DNA of 64,000 bases. Source: Pleodorina starrii (lineage: Eukaryota; Chlorophyta; Chlorophyceae; Chlamydomonadales; Volvocaceae). Of this stretch, positions 42,544-55,100 are shown in pieces (the first letter of the stretch is position 1; every line of letters starts with the position of its first letter). Under the pieces are notes generated by a model. It was not told the origin of the DNA. It did no database searches and was given only the letters and a program-made list of their open reading frames with translations. Made by a program: the position numbers and the translations under genes. Location: the NCBI GenBank assembly GCA_030267565.1, contig BRXU01000001.1, forward strand, positions 9,279,001 through 9,343,000, read 5' to 3'.

Positions 42544-43936
42544 GCACACACGCGAGAAGTGCCGTACACGGATATTGCTCCATCCGGTTGTTGCATGGTG
42601 GTTGGGAACGGAAACCCGGCCTGGACATTGGCATGGTGCAGTTGAGTATCGTATCGTATCTTATCTAGCTAGAGGTGATGACGCACGGCGTGGTGGTGTT
42701 TTGTAGCGACCCTTTTTTGAGTTACGTTAGTTAATATTAACCCATAAGAAGTAGAAAGCACGTTGAGTTTCTCGGGCTATCAATCTGTCTGCTGGTTAGA
42801 CGGTATGCAGCAGCAGCATCAAACGGCGGCCAAGCAAATAGTAATAGTAAGCGGATATTTCAGCGGGTAAGCGGGTAAGCCGGTGCTTTCGTTGTTTCTG
42901 CTCCTGGGCGCGCACGCGCGGACAGAGTTGGGTCGCTCTATTGTGGCATGCACAGTGCGGCAGCGGCAGCAGTTGGCTTGTTATTCGTTGCTGTGTATTT
43001 GATTATTACAAAACTATACTGGAGGGGGGGCGTAATGTCATGTCGGTCATATATGCAGCATCCGCCCGATCATTACGTTCTAGTAGCCTCGCCCGCCCCC
43101 GTTATGGCCTGCGGAGTGGCATGGCAGGTGCTCGACTCAATATGCAGCTCGCAGGAAGAGCAAGGTGGTTGCATGCATGTATGTCTGGGCGCGCCCGTGC
43201 GGGACCCGCTTTCGTTATATTATCTAATTATCATTGTACGCCACGCACTTCAGACCACGAACAACGTACGTCAACACTGTGAGCATACCATGCGCGTTAG
43301 GATTTGGAAGCAACGTAGATCGCTGGCCGGCCGACCGTGCCTCAAATGTACTTTAGGATGGATCAGGCAGGGATGCCATGCCTAATAATCAGGCCACACG
43401 TTCGTATACGGCGGTATCGGCTGTCGAGGACCCCTACGCCTCCATCCGCGGGCGGTTGATGTAACGAAGTTGTGGGTGCATGATTACGTAACACAGCTTT
43501 CGATCCAGCCTGGAGCCCTCCTGGGGCGTGGCCGGAATTATTAAATTTTAAATAATAGCTGCATGCTATGCCCGCACAAAGATGGTACGTAGGCGACTCA
43601 AAACTAACCTGGCAACATGCATGCATACATGCAGTACAGCTACTTAAGCACACACACAGATATGATTACGTGCGACCTCACGCGCGCAACACCGTGATAC
43701 GATCGCACCGGCCATGGCGCGCGACAGCAGGCAACGATAGATCCGCCGTCCGCTGCCCTCGAGGTTGCCTGCGTGCCTGCTGCTGTGACGACGTTGCTTG
43801 ATTCGTTGGAGTACGTAATGCTTGCACGCATGCACCACGCCAGCCTGCTGCTATGACGTACCTACCGGTAAGCAGCAAATTGGAAGGCGTAACCGTGTGC
43901 GTACGTGGATGACACGAGTAAGGGTCTCCTCTGGCT
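42544..43936 (+). other. 3' flank of pherophorin A'
   Basis: Same as 8378-9770; no coding sequence. Confidence 0.4.
43460..43464 (+). terminator. TGTAA polyadenylation signal candidate for pherophorin A'
   Basis: Identical to 9294-9298 in context and distance from the stop codon. Confidence 0.4.
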
Positions 43937-44391
43937 GGATTTGGAGCGAGTGGGGATCCTCGATTGGCGACTTAATTCAGACTTCGTCGTCGACACGTGT
44001 CCCCAGCACGAGACGAAGTTCATTCGCTAACGGCGGGGATTACTTTTGCTACATACGTAGCTACAACCGCAAGCAGTTCGGTGGTTGCGTTTTGCAAAGG
44101 GGTGGGCAGCTGGGCACCAGGGTGGGCTATCTTATTTTGCTAAGCATCTACGGCCAGAGATACTCCTGGCTCAGAAGCGCTGATGTCATGCCCCATCGCT
44201 GGCAGGCATGCGCCCGCGACACTGGGTACGCGGACTCGTGCGGGGCGTACGCGTGCGCGACAGCAGCTGGACTGCAGCCGGGCTTACTGCATCCAGTAGT
44301 GGCCCCGAGGCCTGACCGCTGGGGCAAGGCCGCGCTCGCTCCTTCTTCCTAGCGTGAGGTCCGAGCTCGGCGCCTACGCGCGCGCGAGCGA
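43937..44391. other. Unique sequence after the duplicated block
   Basis: One plus-strand frame stays open from the end of the duplicated block to 44352 (RSYNRKQFGGCVLQRGGQ). I do not recognise a family, and much of its length is GC-rich low-information sequence. It could be the ancestral sequence to the right of the pherophorin block or another repeat. Confidence 0.3.
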
Positions 44392-44665
44392 CCACTCGGG
44401 GAACGGCCCAGTCATGAACCGGGTCATACAGTGTGTTTTGGGTCATGAACCCAGTCATGCAGCCATTCGCACGACATGACCAGTCATAACTCCAGTCATG
44501 TGGGCCCCTCCAGTCATGCCGGGCAGGGCCCCAGTCATATCAGGACGCCATGCCCCCAGTCATGTTGTGCCCAGTCATTTTGGGCTAGTCATGTGAAACT
44601 AAGCCTGTCATGGAAGCCTACGTCCAGTCATCTGGTGCTGGGCATAAGCTTTGTAGTCATTTCTT
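44392..44665. repeat. GTCATG-rich repeat element, copy 2
   Basis: Starts with the same CCACTCGGGGAACGGCCCAG as the copy at 20532 and carries about 16 GTCAT(G) motifs, mostly CCAGTCATG, in 270 bp. Apart from the opening and the motifs, the spacers differ between the two copies. Confidence 0.65.
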
Positions 44666-44744
44666 ACAAGTAGTGCTGTGACGATTTACACTCTCCAGTC
44701 GGCTATCCTAATGTGAGTGCTTTTTATGGGACTGCATTTTGGCT

Positions 44745-44812
44745 GGTCTGAGGCGAAAAGGACAAGTAAAAGTCATTTCGGGAACTTTTACTTGTCTTTT
44801 TCGCCTCAGACC
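44745..44812. ncRNA. Near-perfect 29-bp hairpin, precursor-miRNA-like
   Basis: Arms 44745-44773 and 44784-44812 are complementary over 29 bases with a single G-T pair and a 10-base loop (CATTTCGGGA). Length and near-perfect pairing are like small-RNA precursors of green algae, but a terminator-like structure or a short MITE would look the same. Flanking sequence is not repeated in the window. Confidence 0.35.
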
Positions 44813-44963
44813 TTTTCTGCCTCAAATATGAACTACACGGACAGCCACATGCGGACAGCTATGCAGTCGCGTCCCATAGCATACAAAGTTAGAACGTCAA
44901 ATAAGTCCATCAAGCAAGGGACTTAACTAACCACACAGCGGACAACCACAGGTTGGAGTAAGG

Positions 44964-45845
44964 GATGATGATGATGATGTTACAAGCTTTGAGCTCGTAA
45001 GGCCCAGACGAGCCAGGAGGCTCATGGACCACTAGAACCCGATAAAACTAGATAGAAATCAAGAAAGGAAACATAAAGAAATATTTATCAAGCAACCAAG
45101 TTAAACTGGTATGCCGGTACTCAGACTTCGTAACCGACGCATCTCGTGGAGCGCTTTAGCAATCAAACGCTGATCTCCTAGTGTCATGACAGCGCACATA
45201 TTACCATTAGGCAACGCGTCCGATAACTGCAAATTCTGGCGAATGCCTTCATAAGCAGGACACTCCAGAAAAACGTGGTACTCGTCTTCAACCGCACCGG
45301 TACTACACATAGGGCAAACACGATCCGCTCTCGTTCTACCATTCGGACGGTTAACCTCAATCGCCCAACAGCAAAGGCGGAAACGAATCAAACTCCGATG
45401 ATGACTGGAGGGGATGTACGTCTTGAGATGGCTGGGGTCGCCCATCCAGTGCTCATACCGACACATCTTTACCCCCGGCCGACGGTTATCAGAAACAAAG
45501 TCGCGAGGATTTACGGTGAGACGCTCATTAGCCCAGCCCGCATCCAGCCTATCCTTAAGCTCACCAAGCAGCCAAGGAATATCCAACTTATGAGAAGACA
45601 AAGCATCCACCTTGCTCTCGGTAACCAAACTCCCAGTCACACTATCCACGTCGTACCCCAGCGCCCGAAGCACCCTTAGAACCTTCGCACCCCACGAATC
45701 ATGAAGGCCGAAGGAGTAAGGGAGCAGGCAGTGAAGCTGCTTAATGTCGTACACCGTCACCGACGGTGACGTGTACGGCAAGGTAGTTTCAGCATACAGT
45801 ACTTTGGGTAAAACGAACTCATCTTGAATGCTTACTGTTACTTAA
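44964..45845 (-). mobile_element. 5'-truncated LINE of a third family, (CAT)n-tailed
   Basis: Minus-strand element whose 3' end is a short (CAT)n run (44964-44979). Its 3' UTR is 44980-45100 and the ORF end lies at 45101-45829. It differs in sequence from the (CA)n-tailed LINEs. The upstream edge is close to a stop at about 45831. Confidence 0.65.
45101..45829 (-). pseudogene. LINE RT C-terminus with zinc-binding motif
   Basis: About 242 residues read on the minus strand from SIQDEFVLPKVLYAETTLPY to a stop near 45101. The segment HRSLIRFRLCCWAIEVN, then CPMCSTGAVEDEYHVFLECP, is a typical zf-RVT zinc-binding region found after the RT core of many LINEs. The polymerase domain itself is missing. 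The frame has no disruption, so truncation is probably recent. Confidence 0.7.
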
Positions 45846-46151
45846 TTTTCATAATGATTAGGTCATGTAGAGGCATTACGAAGGATGACATCGTATATCA
45901 GGGACGATGTTAGGGAGCATTTAACACCTGTGATGGCACAGAACTTATGGACAACTGATATGAATAAAGCAAAGAACAGCAGACACCAAAGCTTGACAAT
46001 AAGACGGCGTGCTGCTTTTTCGGCTACAAGCTGTGGTTTAGCAAGTCGGGCACTACGATTGCCGTCAGCGTCGCCACCTGGCGTCAACAACCTCGTGCCA
46101 CAGTGTGTGCAGCTCGCTCTGGCCGTCGAGAAGGTACGCAGTCAGTGTCAG
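45846..46151. other. Spacer between LINE and satellite array
   Basis: One frame is open from 45885 to 46154, but I recognise no family. Just before the array, GTGTGTGCAG (46104-46113) and AGAAGGTACGC (46129-46139) look like splice acceptor and donor, bracketing about 20 bases. No other signal. Confidence 0.3.
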
Positions 46152-49100
46152 TAGCCCGGTTGACTGGCACGACCGAGCAAGCGCATACCAGGTGGGAGGG
46201 GACGGTTCCGGGGGCGGAGAGGTATGTGAGCTCAGCAGCTGAATGTCTGGGGCAATGCAGCTCAATCGGCGGAACCCGGGTACACGCCGTTCCCCTGACC
46301 TGCAGTGCCTTCGATGCCCGGCTTTCCCTGCCGTACCCAACCCAGCCCGCCACCAGTCGGCAACCCCGTCGTTGACCTTTGCTGCCTTGCGTGTTCACCG
46401 GCTCGCCCTTTCTTCTTGTGCAGGGTGGAACGGATGGACACGGCAGCAGCTAGCCCGGCTGACCGGCACGACCGAGCAAGCGCATACCAGGTGGGATGGG
46501 ACGGTGCCGGGGGCGGAGAGGTACGTGAGCTCAGCAGCCGAATGTCTGGGGCAATGCAGCTCAATCGGCGGAACCCGGGGACACACCGAGCCCCTGACCT
46601 GCTGTGCTTTCGATGCCCGGCTTTCCCTGCCGTACCCAACCCAGCCGGCCACCAGTCGGAAACCCCGTCGTTGACCTTTGCTGCCTTGGATGCTCGCCGG
46701 CTTGCCCTTGCTTCTTGTGCAAGGTGGAACGGATGGACACGGCAGCAGCTAGCCCGGCTGACCGGCACGACCGAGCAAGCGCATACCAGGTGGGATGGGA
46801 CGGTGCGGGGGGCGGAGAGGTACGTGAGCACAGCAGCCGAATGTCTGGGGCAATGCAGCCCAATCGGTGGAACCCGGGGACACACCGTTCCCCTGACCTG
46901 CAGTGCCTTCGATGCCCGGCTTTCCCTGCCGTACCCATCCCAGCCCGCCACCAGTCGGCAACCCCGTCGTTGACCTTTGCTGCCTTGCGTGTTCACCGGC
47001 TCGCCCTTTCTTCTTGTGCAGGGTGGAACGGATGGACACGGCAGCAGCTAGCCCGGCCGACTGGCGTGCAGGAGCAAGCGCATACCAGGTGGGAGGGGAC
47101 GGTGCCGGGGGCGGAGAGTTATGTGAGCTCAGCAGCCGAATGTCTGGGGCAATGCAGCTCAATCGGCGGAACCCGGGGACACGCCGTTCCCCTGACCTGC
47201 ATTGCCTTCGATGCCCGGCTTTCCCTGCCGTACCCAACCCAGCCCGCCACCAGTCGGCAACCCCGTGGTTGACCTTTGCTGCCTTGTGTGTTCACTGGCT
47301 CGCCCTTGCTTCTTTTGCAGGGTGGAACGGATGGACACGGCAGCAGCTAGCCCGGCTGACCGGCACGACCGAGCAGGTGCATACCAGGTGGGAGGGGACG
47401 GTGCCGGGGGCGGAGAGGTATGTGAGCTCAGCAGCCGAATGTCTGGGGGCAATGCAGCTCAATCGGCGGAACCGGGGGACACGCCGTTCCCCTGACCTGC
47501 AGTGCCTTCGATGCCCGGCTTTCCCTGCCGTACCCAACCCAGCCCGCCACCAGTCGGCAACCCCGTCGTTGACCTTTGCTGCCTTGCGTGTTCACCGGCT
47601 CGCCCTTGCTTCTTTTGCAGGGTGGAACGGATGGACACGGCAGCAGCTAGCCCGGCTGACCGGCACGACCGAGCAGTCGCATACCAGGTGGGATGGGACG
47701 GTGCGGGGGGCGGAGAGGTACGTGAGCACAGCGGGGCCATGCAGCATAATTGGAGGAACCCGAGGACACACCGTTCCCCTGACCTGCAGTGCCTTCCATG
47801 CCCGGCTTTCCCTGCCTTACCCAAACCAGCCGACCACCAGTCGGCAACCCCGTCGTTGACCCTTGCTGCCTTGCGTGTTCACCGGCTCGCCCTTTCTTCT
47901 TGTGCAGGGTGGAACGGATGGACACGGCAGCAGCTAGGCCGGCCGACTGGCGTGCAGGTGCAAGCGCATACCAGGTGGGAGGGGACGGTGCCGGGGGCGG
48001 AGAGGTATGTGAGCTCAGCAGCCGAATGTCTGGGGCAATGCAGCTCAATCGGCGGAACCCGGGGACACGCCATTCCCCTGACCTGCAGTGCCTTCGATGC
48101 CCGGCTTTCCCTGCCGTACCCAACCCAGCCCGCCACCAGTCGGCAACCCCGTGGTTGACCTTTGCTGCCTTGCGTGTTCACCGGCTCGCCCTTGCTTCTT
48201 GTGCAGGGTGGAACGGATGGACACGGCAGCAGCTAGGCCGGCCGACTGGCGTGCAGGAGCAAGCGCATACCAGGTGGGATGGGACGGTGCAGGGGGCGGA
48301 GAGGTACGTGAGCACAGCGGGGCCATGCAGCTCAATCGGCGGAACCCGGGGACACACCGTTCCCCTGACCTGCAGTGCCTTCGATGCTCGGCTTTTCCTG
48401 CCGTACCCAATCCAGCCGGCCACCAGTCGGCAACCCCGTCGTTGACCTTTGCTGCCTTGCGTGTTCACCGGCTCGCCCTTTCTTCTTGTGCAGGGTGGAA
48501 CGGATGGACACGGCAGCAGCTAGCCCGGCTGACTGGCACGACCGAGCAGACGCATACCAGGTGGGATGGGACGGTGCCGGGGGCGGAGAGGTACGTGAGC
48601 TCAGCAGCCGAATGTCTGGGGCAATGCAGCTCAATCGGCGGAACCCGGGGACACACCGAGCCCCTGACCTGCTGTGCTTTCGATGCCCGGCTTTCCCTGC
48701 CGTACCCAACCCAGCCGGCCACCAGTCGGAAACCCCGTCGTTGACCTTTGCTGCCTTGGATGCTCGCCGGCTTGCCCTTGCTTCTTGTGCAAGGTGGAAC
48801 GGATGGACACGGCAGCAGCTAGCCCGGCTGACCGGCACGACCGAGCAAGCGCATACCAGGTGGGATGGGACGGTGCGGGGGGCGGAGAGGTACGTGAGCA
48901 CAGCAGCCGAATGTCAAGGGCAATGCAGCCCAATCGGCGGAACCCGGGGACACGCCGTTCCCCTGACCTGCAGTGCCTTCGATGCCCGGCTTTCCCTGCC
49001 GTACCCAACCCAGCCCGCCACCAGTCGGCAACCCCGTGGTTGACCTTTGCTGCCTTGCGTGTTCACCGGCTCGCCCTTGCTTCTTGTGCAGGGTGGAACG

Positions 49101-52100
49101 GATGGACACGGCAGCAGCTAGGCCGGCCGACTGGCGTGCAGGAGCAAGCGCATACCAGGTGGGATGGGACGGTGCAGGGGGCGGAGAGGTACGTGAGCAC
49201 AGCGGGGCCATGCAGCTCAATCGGCGGAACCCGGGGACACACCGTTCCCCTGACCTGCAGTGCCTTCGATGCTCGGCTTTTCCTGCCGTACCCAACCCAG
49301 CCCGCCACCAGTCGGCAACCCCGTCGTTGACCTTTGCTGCCTTGCGTGTTCACCGGCTCGCCCTTTCTTCTTGTGCAGGGTGGAACGGATGGACACGGCA
49401 GCAGCTAGCCCGGCTGACCGGCACGACCGAGCAGGTGCATACCAGGTGGGAGGGGACGGTGCCGGGGGCGGAGAGGTATGTGAGCTCAGCAGCCGAATGT
49501 CTGGGGGCAATGCAGCTCAATCGGCGGAACCGGGGGACACGCCGTTCCCCTGACCTGCAGTGCCTTCGATGCCCGGCTTTCCCTGCCGTACCCAACCCAG
49601 CCCGCCACCAGTCGGCAACCCCGTCGTTGACCTTTGCTGCCTTGCGTGTTCACCGGCTCGCCCTTGCTTCTTTTGCAGGGTGGAACGGATGGACACGGCA
49701 GCAGCTAGCCCGGCTGACCGGCACGACCGAGCAGGCGCATACCAGGTGGGATGGGACGGTGCGGGGGGCGGAGAGGTACGTGAGCACAGCGGGGCCATGC
49801 AGCATAATTGGAGGAACCCGAGGACACACCGTTCCCCTGACCTGCAGTGCCTTCCATGCCCGGCTTTCCCTGCCTTACCCAAACCAGCCGACCACCAGTC
49901 GGCAACCCCGTCGTTGACCCTTGCTGCCTTGCGTGTTCACCGGCTCGCCCTTTCTTCTTGTGCAGGGTGGAACGGATGGACACGGCAGCAGCTAGGCCGG
50001 CCGACTGGCGTGCAGGTGCAAGCGCATACCAGGTGGGAGGGGACGGTGCCGGGGGCGGAGAGTTATGTGAGCTCAGCAGCCGAATGTCTGGGGCAATGCA
50101 GCTCAATCGGCGGAACCCGGGGACACGCCATTCCCCTGACCTGCAGTGCCTTCGATGCCCGGCTTTCCCTGCCGTACCCAACCCAGCCGGCCACCAGTCG
50201 GCAACCCCGTCGTTGACCTTTGCTGCCTTGCGTGTTCACCGGCTCGCCCTTGCTTCTTGTGCAGGGTGGAACGGATGGACACGGCAGCAGCTAGCCCGGC
50301 TGACCGGCACGACCGAGCAGGCGCATACCAGGTGGGATGGGACGGTGCGGGGGGCGGAGAGGTACGTGAGCACAGCGGGGCCATGCAGCATAATTGGAGG
50401 AACCCGAGGACACACCGTTCCCCTGACCTGCAGTGCCTTCCATGCCCGGCTTTCCCTGCCTTACCCAAACCAGCCGACCACCAGTCGGCAACCCCGTCGT
50501 TGACCCTTGCTGCCTTGCGTGTTCACCGGCTCGCCCTTTCTTCTTGTGCAGGGTGGAACGGATGGACACGGCAGCAGCTAGGCCGGCCGACTGGCGTGCA
50601 GGTGCAAGCGCATACCAGGTGGGAGGGGACGGTGCCGGGGGCGGAGAGGTATGTGAGCTCAGCAGCCGAATGTCTGGGGCAATGCAGCTCAATCGGCGGA
50701 ACCCGGGGACACGCCATTCCCCTGACCTGCAGTGCCTTCGATGCCCGGCTTTCCCTGCCGTACCCAACCCAGCCCGCCACCAGTCGGCAACCCCGTGGTT
50801 GACCTTTGCTGCCTTGCGTGTTCACCGGCTCGCCCTTGCTTCTTGTGCAGGGTGGAACGGATGGACACGGCAGCAGCTAGCCCGGCCGACTGGCGTGCAG
50901 GAGCAAGCGCATACCAGGTGGGATGGGACGGTGCAGGGGGCGGAGAGGTACGTGAGCACAGCGGGGCCATGCAGCTCAATCGGCGGAACCCGGGGACACA
51001 CCGTTCCCCTGACCTGCAGTGCCTTCGATGCTCGGCTTTTCCTGCCGTACCCAATCCAGCCGGCCACCAGTCGGCAACCCCGTCGTTGACCTTTGCTGCC
51101 TTGCGTGTTCACCGGCTCGCCCTTTCTTCTTGTGCAGGGTGGAACGGATGGACACGGCAGCAGCTAGCCCGGCTGACTGGCACGACCGAGCAGACGCATA
51201 CCAGGTGGGATGGGACGGTGCCGGGGGCGGAGAGGTACGTGAGCTCAGCAGCCGAATGTCTGGGGCAATGCAGCTCAATCGGCGGAACCCGGGGACACAC
51301 CGAGCCCCTGACCTGCTGTGCTTTCGATGCCCGGCTTTCCCTGCCGTACCCAACCCAGCCGGCCACCAGTCGGAAACCCCGTCGTTGACCTTTGCTGCCT
51401 TGGATGCTCGCCGGCTTGCCCTTGCTTCTTGTGCAAGGTGGAACGGATGGACACGGCAGCAGCTAGCCCGGCTGACCGGCACGACCGAGCAAGCGCATAC
51501 CAGGTGGGATGGGACGGTGCGGGGGGCGGAGAGGTACGTGAGCACAGCAGCCGAATGTCTGGGGCAATGCAGCCCAATCGGCGGAACCCGGGGACACGCC
51601 GTTCCCCTGACCTGCAGTGCCTTCGATGCCCGGCTTTCCCTGCCGTACCCAACCCAGCCCGCCACCAGTCGGCAACCCCGTGGTTGACCTTTGCTGCCTT
51701 GCGTGTTCACCGGCTCGCCCTTGCTTCTTGTGCAGGGTGGAACGGATGGACACGGCAGCAGCTAGGCCGGCCGACTGGCGTGCAGGAGCAAGCGCATACC
51801 AGGTGGGATGGGACGGTGCAGGGGGCGGAGAGGTACGTGAGCACAGCGGGGCCATGCAGCTCAATCGGCGGAACCCGGGGACACACCGTTCCCCTGACCT
51901 GCAGTGCCTTCGATGCTCGGCTTTTCCTGCCGTACCCAACCCAGCCCGCCACCAGTCGGCAACCCCGTCGTTGACCTTTGCTGCCTTGCGTGTTCACCGG
52001 CTCGCCCTTTCTTCTTGTGCAGGGTGGAACGGATGGACACGGCAGCAGCTAGCCCGGCTGACCGGCACGACCGAGCAGGTGCATACCAGGTGGGAGGGGA

Positions 52101-55100
52101 CGGTGCCGGGGGCGGAGAGGTATGTGAGCTCAGCAGCCGAATGTCTGGGGGCAATGCAGCTCAATCGGCGGAACCGGGGGACACGCCGTTCCCCTGACCT
52201 GCAGTGCCTTCGATGCCCGGCTTTCCCTGCCGTACCCAACCCAGCCCGCCACCAGTCGGCAACCCCGTCGTTGACCTTTGCTGCCTTGCGTGTTCACCGG
52301 CTCGCCCTTGCTTCTTTTGCAGGGTGGAACGGATGGACACGGCAGCAGCTAGCCCGGCTGACCGGCACGACCGAGCAGGCGCATACCAGGTGGGATGGGA
52401 CGGTGCGGGGGGCGGAGAGGTACGTGAGCACAGCGGGGCCATGCAGCATAATTGGAGGAACCCGAGGACACACCGTTCCCCTGACCTGCAGTGCCTTCCA
52501 TGCCCGGCTTTCCCTGCCTTACCCAAACCAGCCGACCACCAGTCGGCAACCCCGTCGTTGACCCTTGCTGCCTTGCGTGTTCACCGGCTCGCCCTTTCTT
52601 CTTGTGCAGGGTGGAACGGATGGACACGGCAGCAGCTAGGCCGGCCGACTGGCGTGCAGGTGCAAGCGCATACCAGGTGGGAGGGGACGGTGCCGGGGGC
52701 GGAGAGGTATGTGAGCTCAGCAGCCGAATGTCTGGGGCAATGCAGCTCAATCGGCGGAACCCGGGGACACGCCATTCCCCTGACCTGCAGTGCCTTCGAT
52801 GCCCGGCTTTCCCTGCCGTACCCAACCCAGCCCGCCACCAGTCGGCAACCCCGTGGTTGACCTTTGCTGCCTTGCGTGTTCACCGGCTCGCCCTTGCTTC
52901 TTGTGCAGGGTGGAACGGATGGACACGGCAGCAGCTAGGCCGGCCGACTGGCGTGCAGGAGCAAGCGCATACCAGGTGGGATGGGACGGTGCAGGGGGCG
53001 GAGAGGTACGTGAGCACAGCGGGGCCATGCAGCTCAATCGGCGGAACCCGGGGACACACCGTTCCCCTGACCTGCAGTGCCTTCGATGCTCGGCTTTTCC
53101 TGCCGTACCCAATCCAGCCGGCCACCAGTCGGCAACCCCGTCGTTGACCTTTGCTGCCTTGCGTGTTCACCGGCTCGCCCTTTCTTCTTGTGCAGGGTGG
53201 AACGGATGGACACGGCAGCAGCTAGCCCGGCTGACTGGCACGACCGAGCAGACGCATACCAGGTGGGATGGGACGGTGCCGGGGGCGGAGAGGTACGTGA
53301 GCTCAGCAGCCGAATGTCTGGGGCAATGCAGCTCAATCGGCGGAACCCGGGGACACACCGAGCCCCTGACCTGCTGTGCTTTCGATGCCCGGCTTTCCCT
53401 GCCGTACCCAACCCAGCCGGCCACCAGTCGGAAACCCCGTCGTTGACCTTTGCTGCCTTGGATGCTCGCCGGCTTGCCCTTGCTTCTTGTGCAAGGTGGA
53501 ACGGATGGACACGGCAGCAGCTAGCCCGGCTGACCGGCACGACCGAGCAAGCGCATACCAGGTGGGATGGGACGGTGCGGGGGGCGGAGAGGTACGTGAG
53601 CACAGCAGCCGAATGTCTGGGGCAATGCAGCCCAATCGGCGGAACCCGGGGACACGCCGTTCCCCTGACCTGCAGTGCCTTCGATGCCCGGCTTTCCCTG
53701 CCGTACCCAACCCAGCCCGCCACCAGTCGGCAACCCCGTGGTTGACCTTTGCTGCCTTGCGTGTTCACCGGCTCGCCCTTGCTTCTTGTGCAGGGTGGAA
53801 CGGATGGACACGGCAGCAGCTAGGCCGGCCGACTGGCGTGCAGGAGCAAGCGCATACCAGGTGGGATGGGACGGTGCAGGGGGCGGAGAGGTACGTGAGC
53901 ACAGCGGGGCCATGCAGCTCAATCGGCGGAACCCGGGGACACACCGTTCCCCTGACCTGCAGTGCCTTCGATGCTCGGCTTTTCCTGCCGTACCCAACCC
54001 AGCCCGCCACCAGTCGGCAACCCCGTCGTTGACCTTTGCTGCCTTGCGTGTTCACCGGCTCGCCCTTTCTTCTTGTGCAGGGTGGAACGGATGGACACGG
54101 CAGCAGCTAGCCCGGCTGACCGGCACGACCGAGCAGGTGCATACCAGGTGGGAGGGGACGGTGCCGGGGGCGGAGAGGTATGTGAGCTCAGCAGCCGAAT
54201 GTCTGGGGGCAATGCAGCTCAATCGGCGGAACCGGGGGACACGCCGTTCCCCTGACCTGCAGTGCCTTCGATGCCCGGCTTTCCCTGCCGTACCCAACCC
54301 AGCCCGCCACCAGTCGGCAACCCCGTCGTTGACCTTTGCTGCCTTGCGTGTTCACCGGCTCGCCCTTGCTTCTTTTGCAGGGTGGAACGGATGGACACGG
54401 CAGCAGCTAGCCCGGCTGACCGGCACGACCGAGCAGGCGCATACCAGGTGGGATGGGACGGTGCGGGGGGCGGAGAGGTACGTGAGCACAGCGGGGCCAT
54501 GCAGCATAATTGGAGGAACCCGAGGACACACCGTTCCCCTGACCTGCAGTGCCTTCCATGCCCGGCTTTCCCTGCCTTACCCAAACCAGCCGACCACCAG
54601 TCGGCAACCCCGTCGTTGACCCTTGCTGCCTTGCGTGTTCACCGGCTCGCCCTTTCTTCTTGTGCAGGGTGGAACGGATGGACACGGCAGCAGCTAGGCC
54701 GGCCGACTGGCGTGCAGGTGCAAGCGCATACCAGGTGGGAGGGGACGGTGCCGGGGGCGGAGAGTTATGTGAGCTCAGCAGCCGAATGTCTGGGGCAATG
54801 CAGCTCAATCGGCGGAACCCGGGGACACGCCATTCCCCTGACCTGCAGTGCCTTCGATGCCCGGCTTTCCCTGCCGTACCCAACCCAGCCGGCCACCAGT
54901 CGGCAACCCCGTCGTTGACCTTTGCTGCCTTGCGTGTTCACCGGCTCGCCCTTTCTTCTTGTGCAGGGTGGAACGGATGGACACGGCAGCAGCTAGCCCG
55001 GCTGACCGGCACGACCGAGCAGGCGCATACCAGGTGGGATGGGACGGTGCGGGGGGCGGAGAGGTACGTGAGCACAGCGGGGCCATGCAGCATAATTGGA

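Larger units (their letters stand above)
36789..43936. repeat. Segmental duplication, copy 2 (contains pherophorin A')
   Basis: Near-identical to 2620-9770. Differences I saw include one base each near 3360, 3607, 4037, 4479, 4756, 5414 and 5685, plus the 4-bp indel near 4463. The pherophorin coding sequences translate identically. After 43936 the copies diverge completely: here comes GGATTTGGAGCGAGTGG, whereas copy 1 has the Dualen element. Confidence 0.9.
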
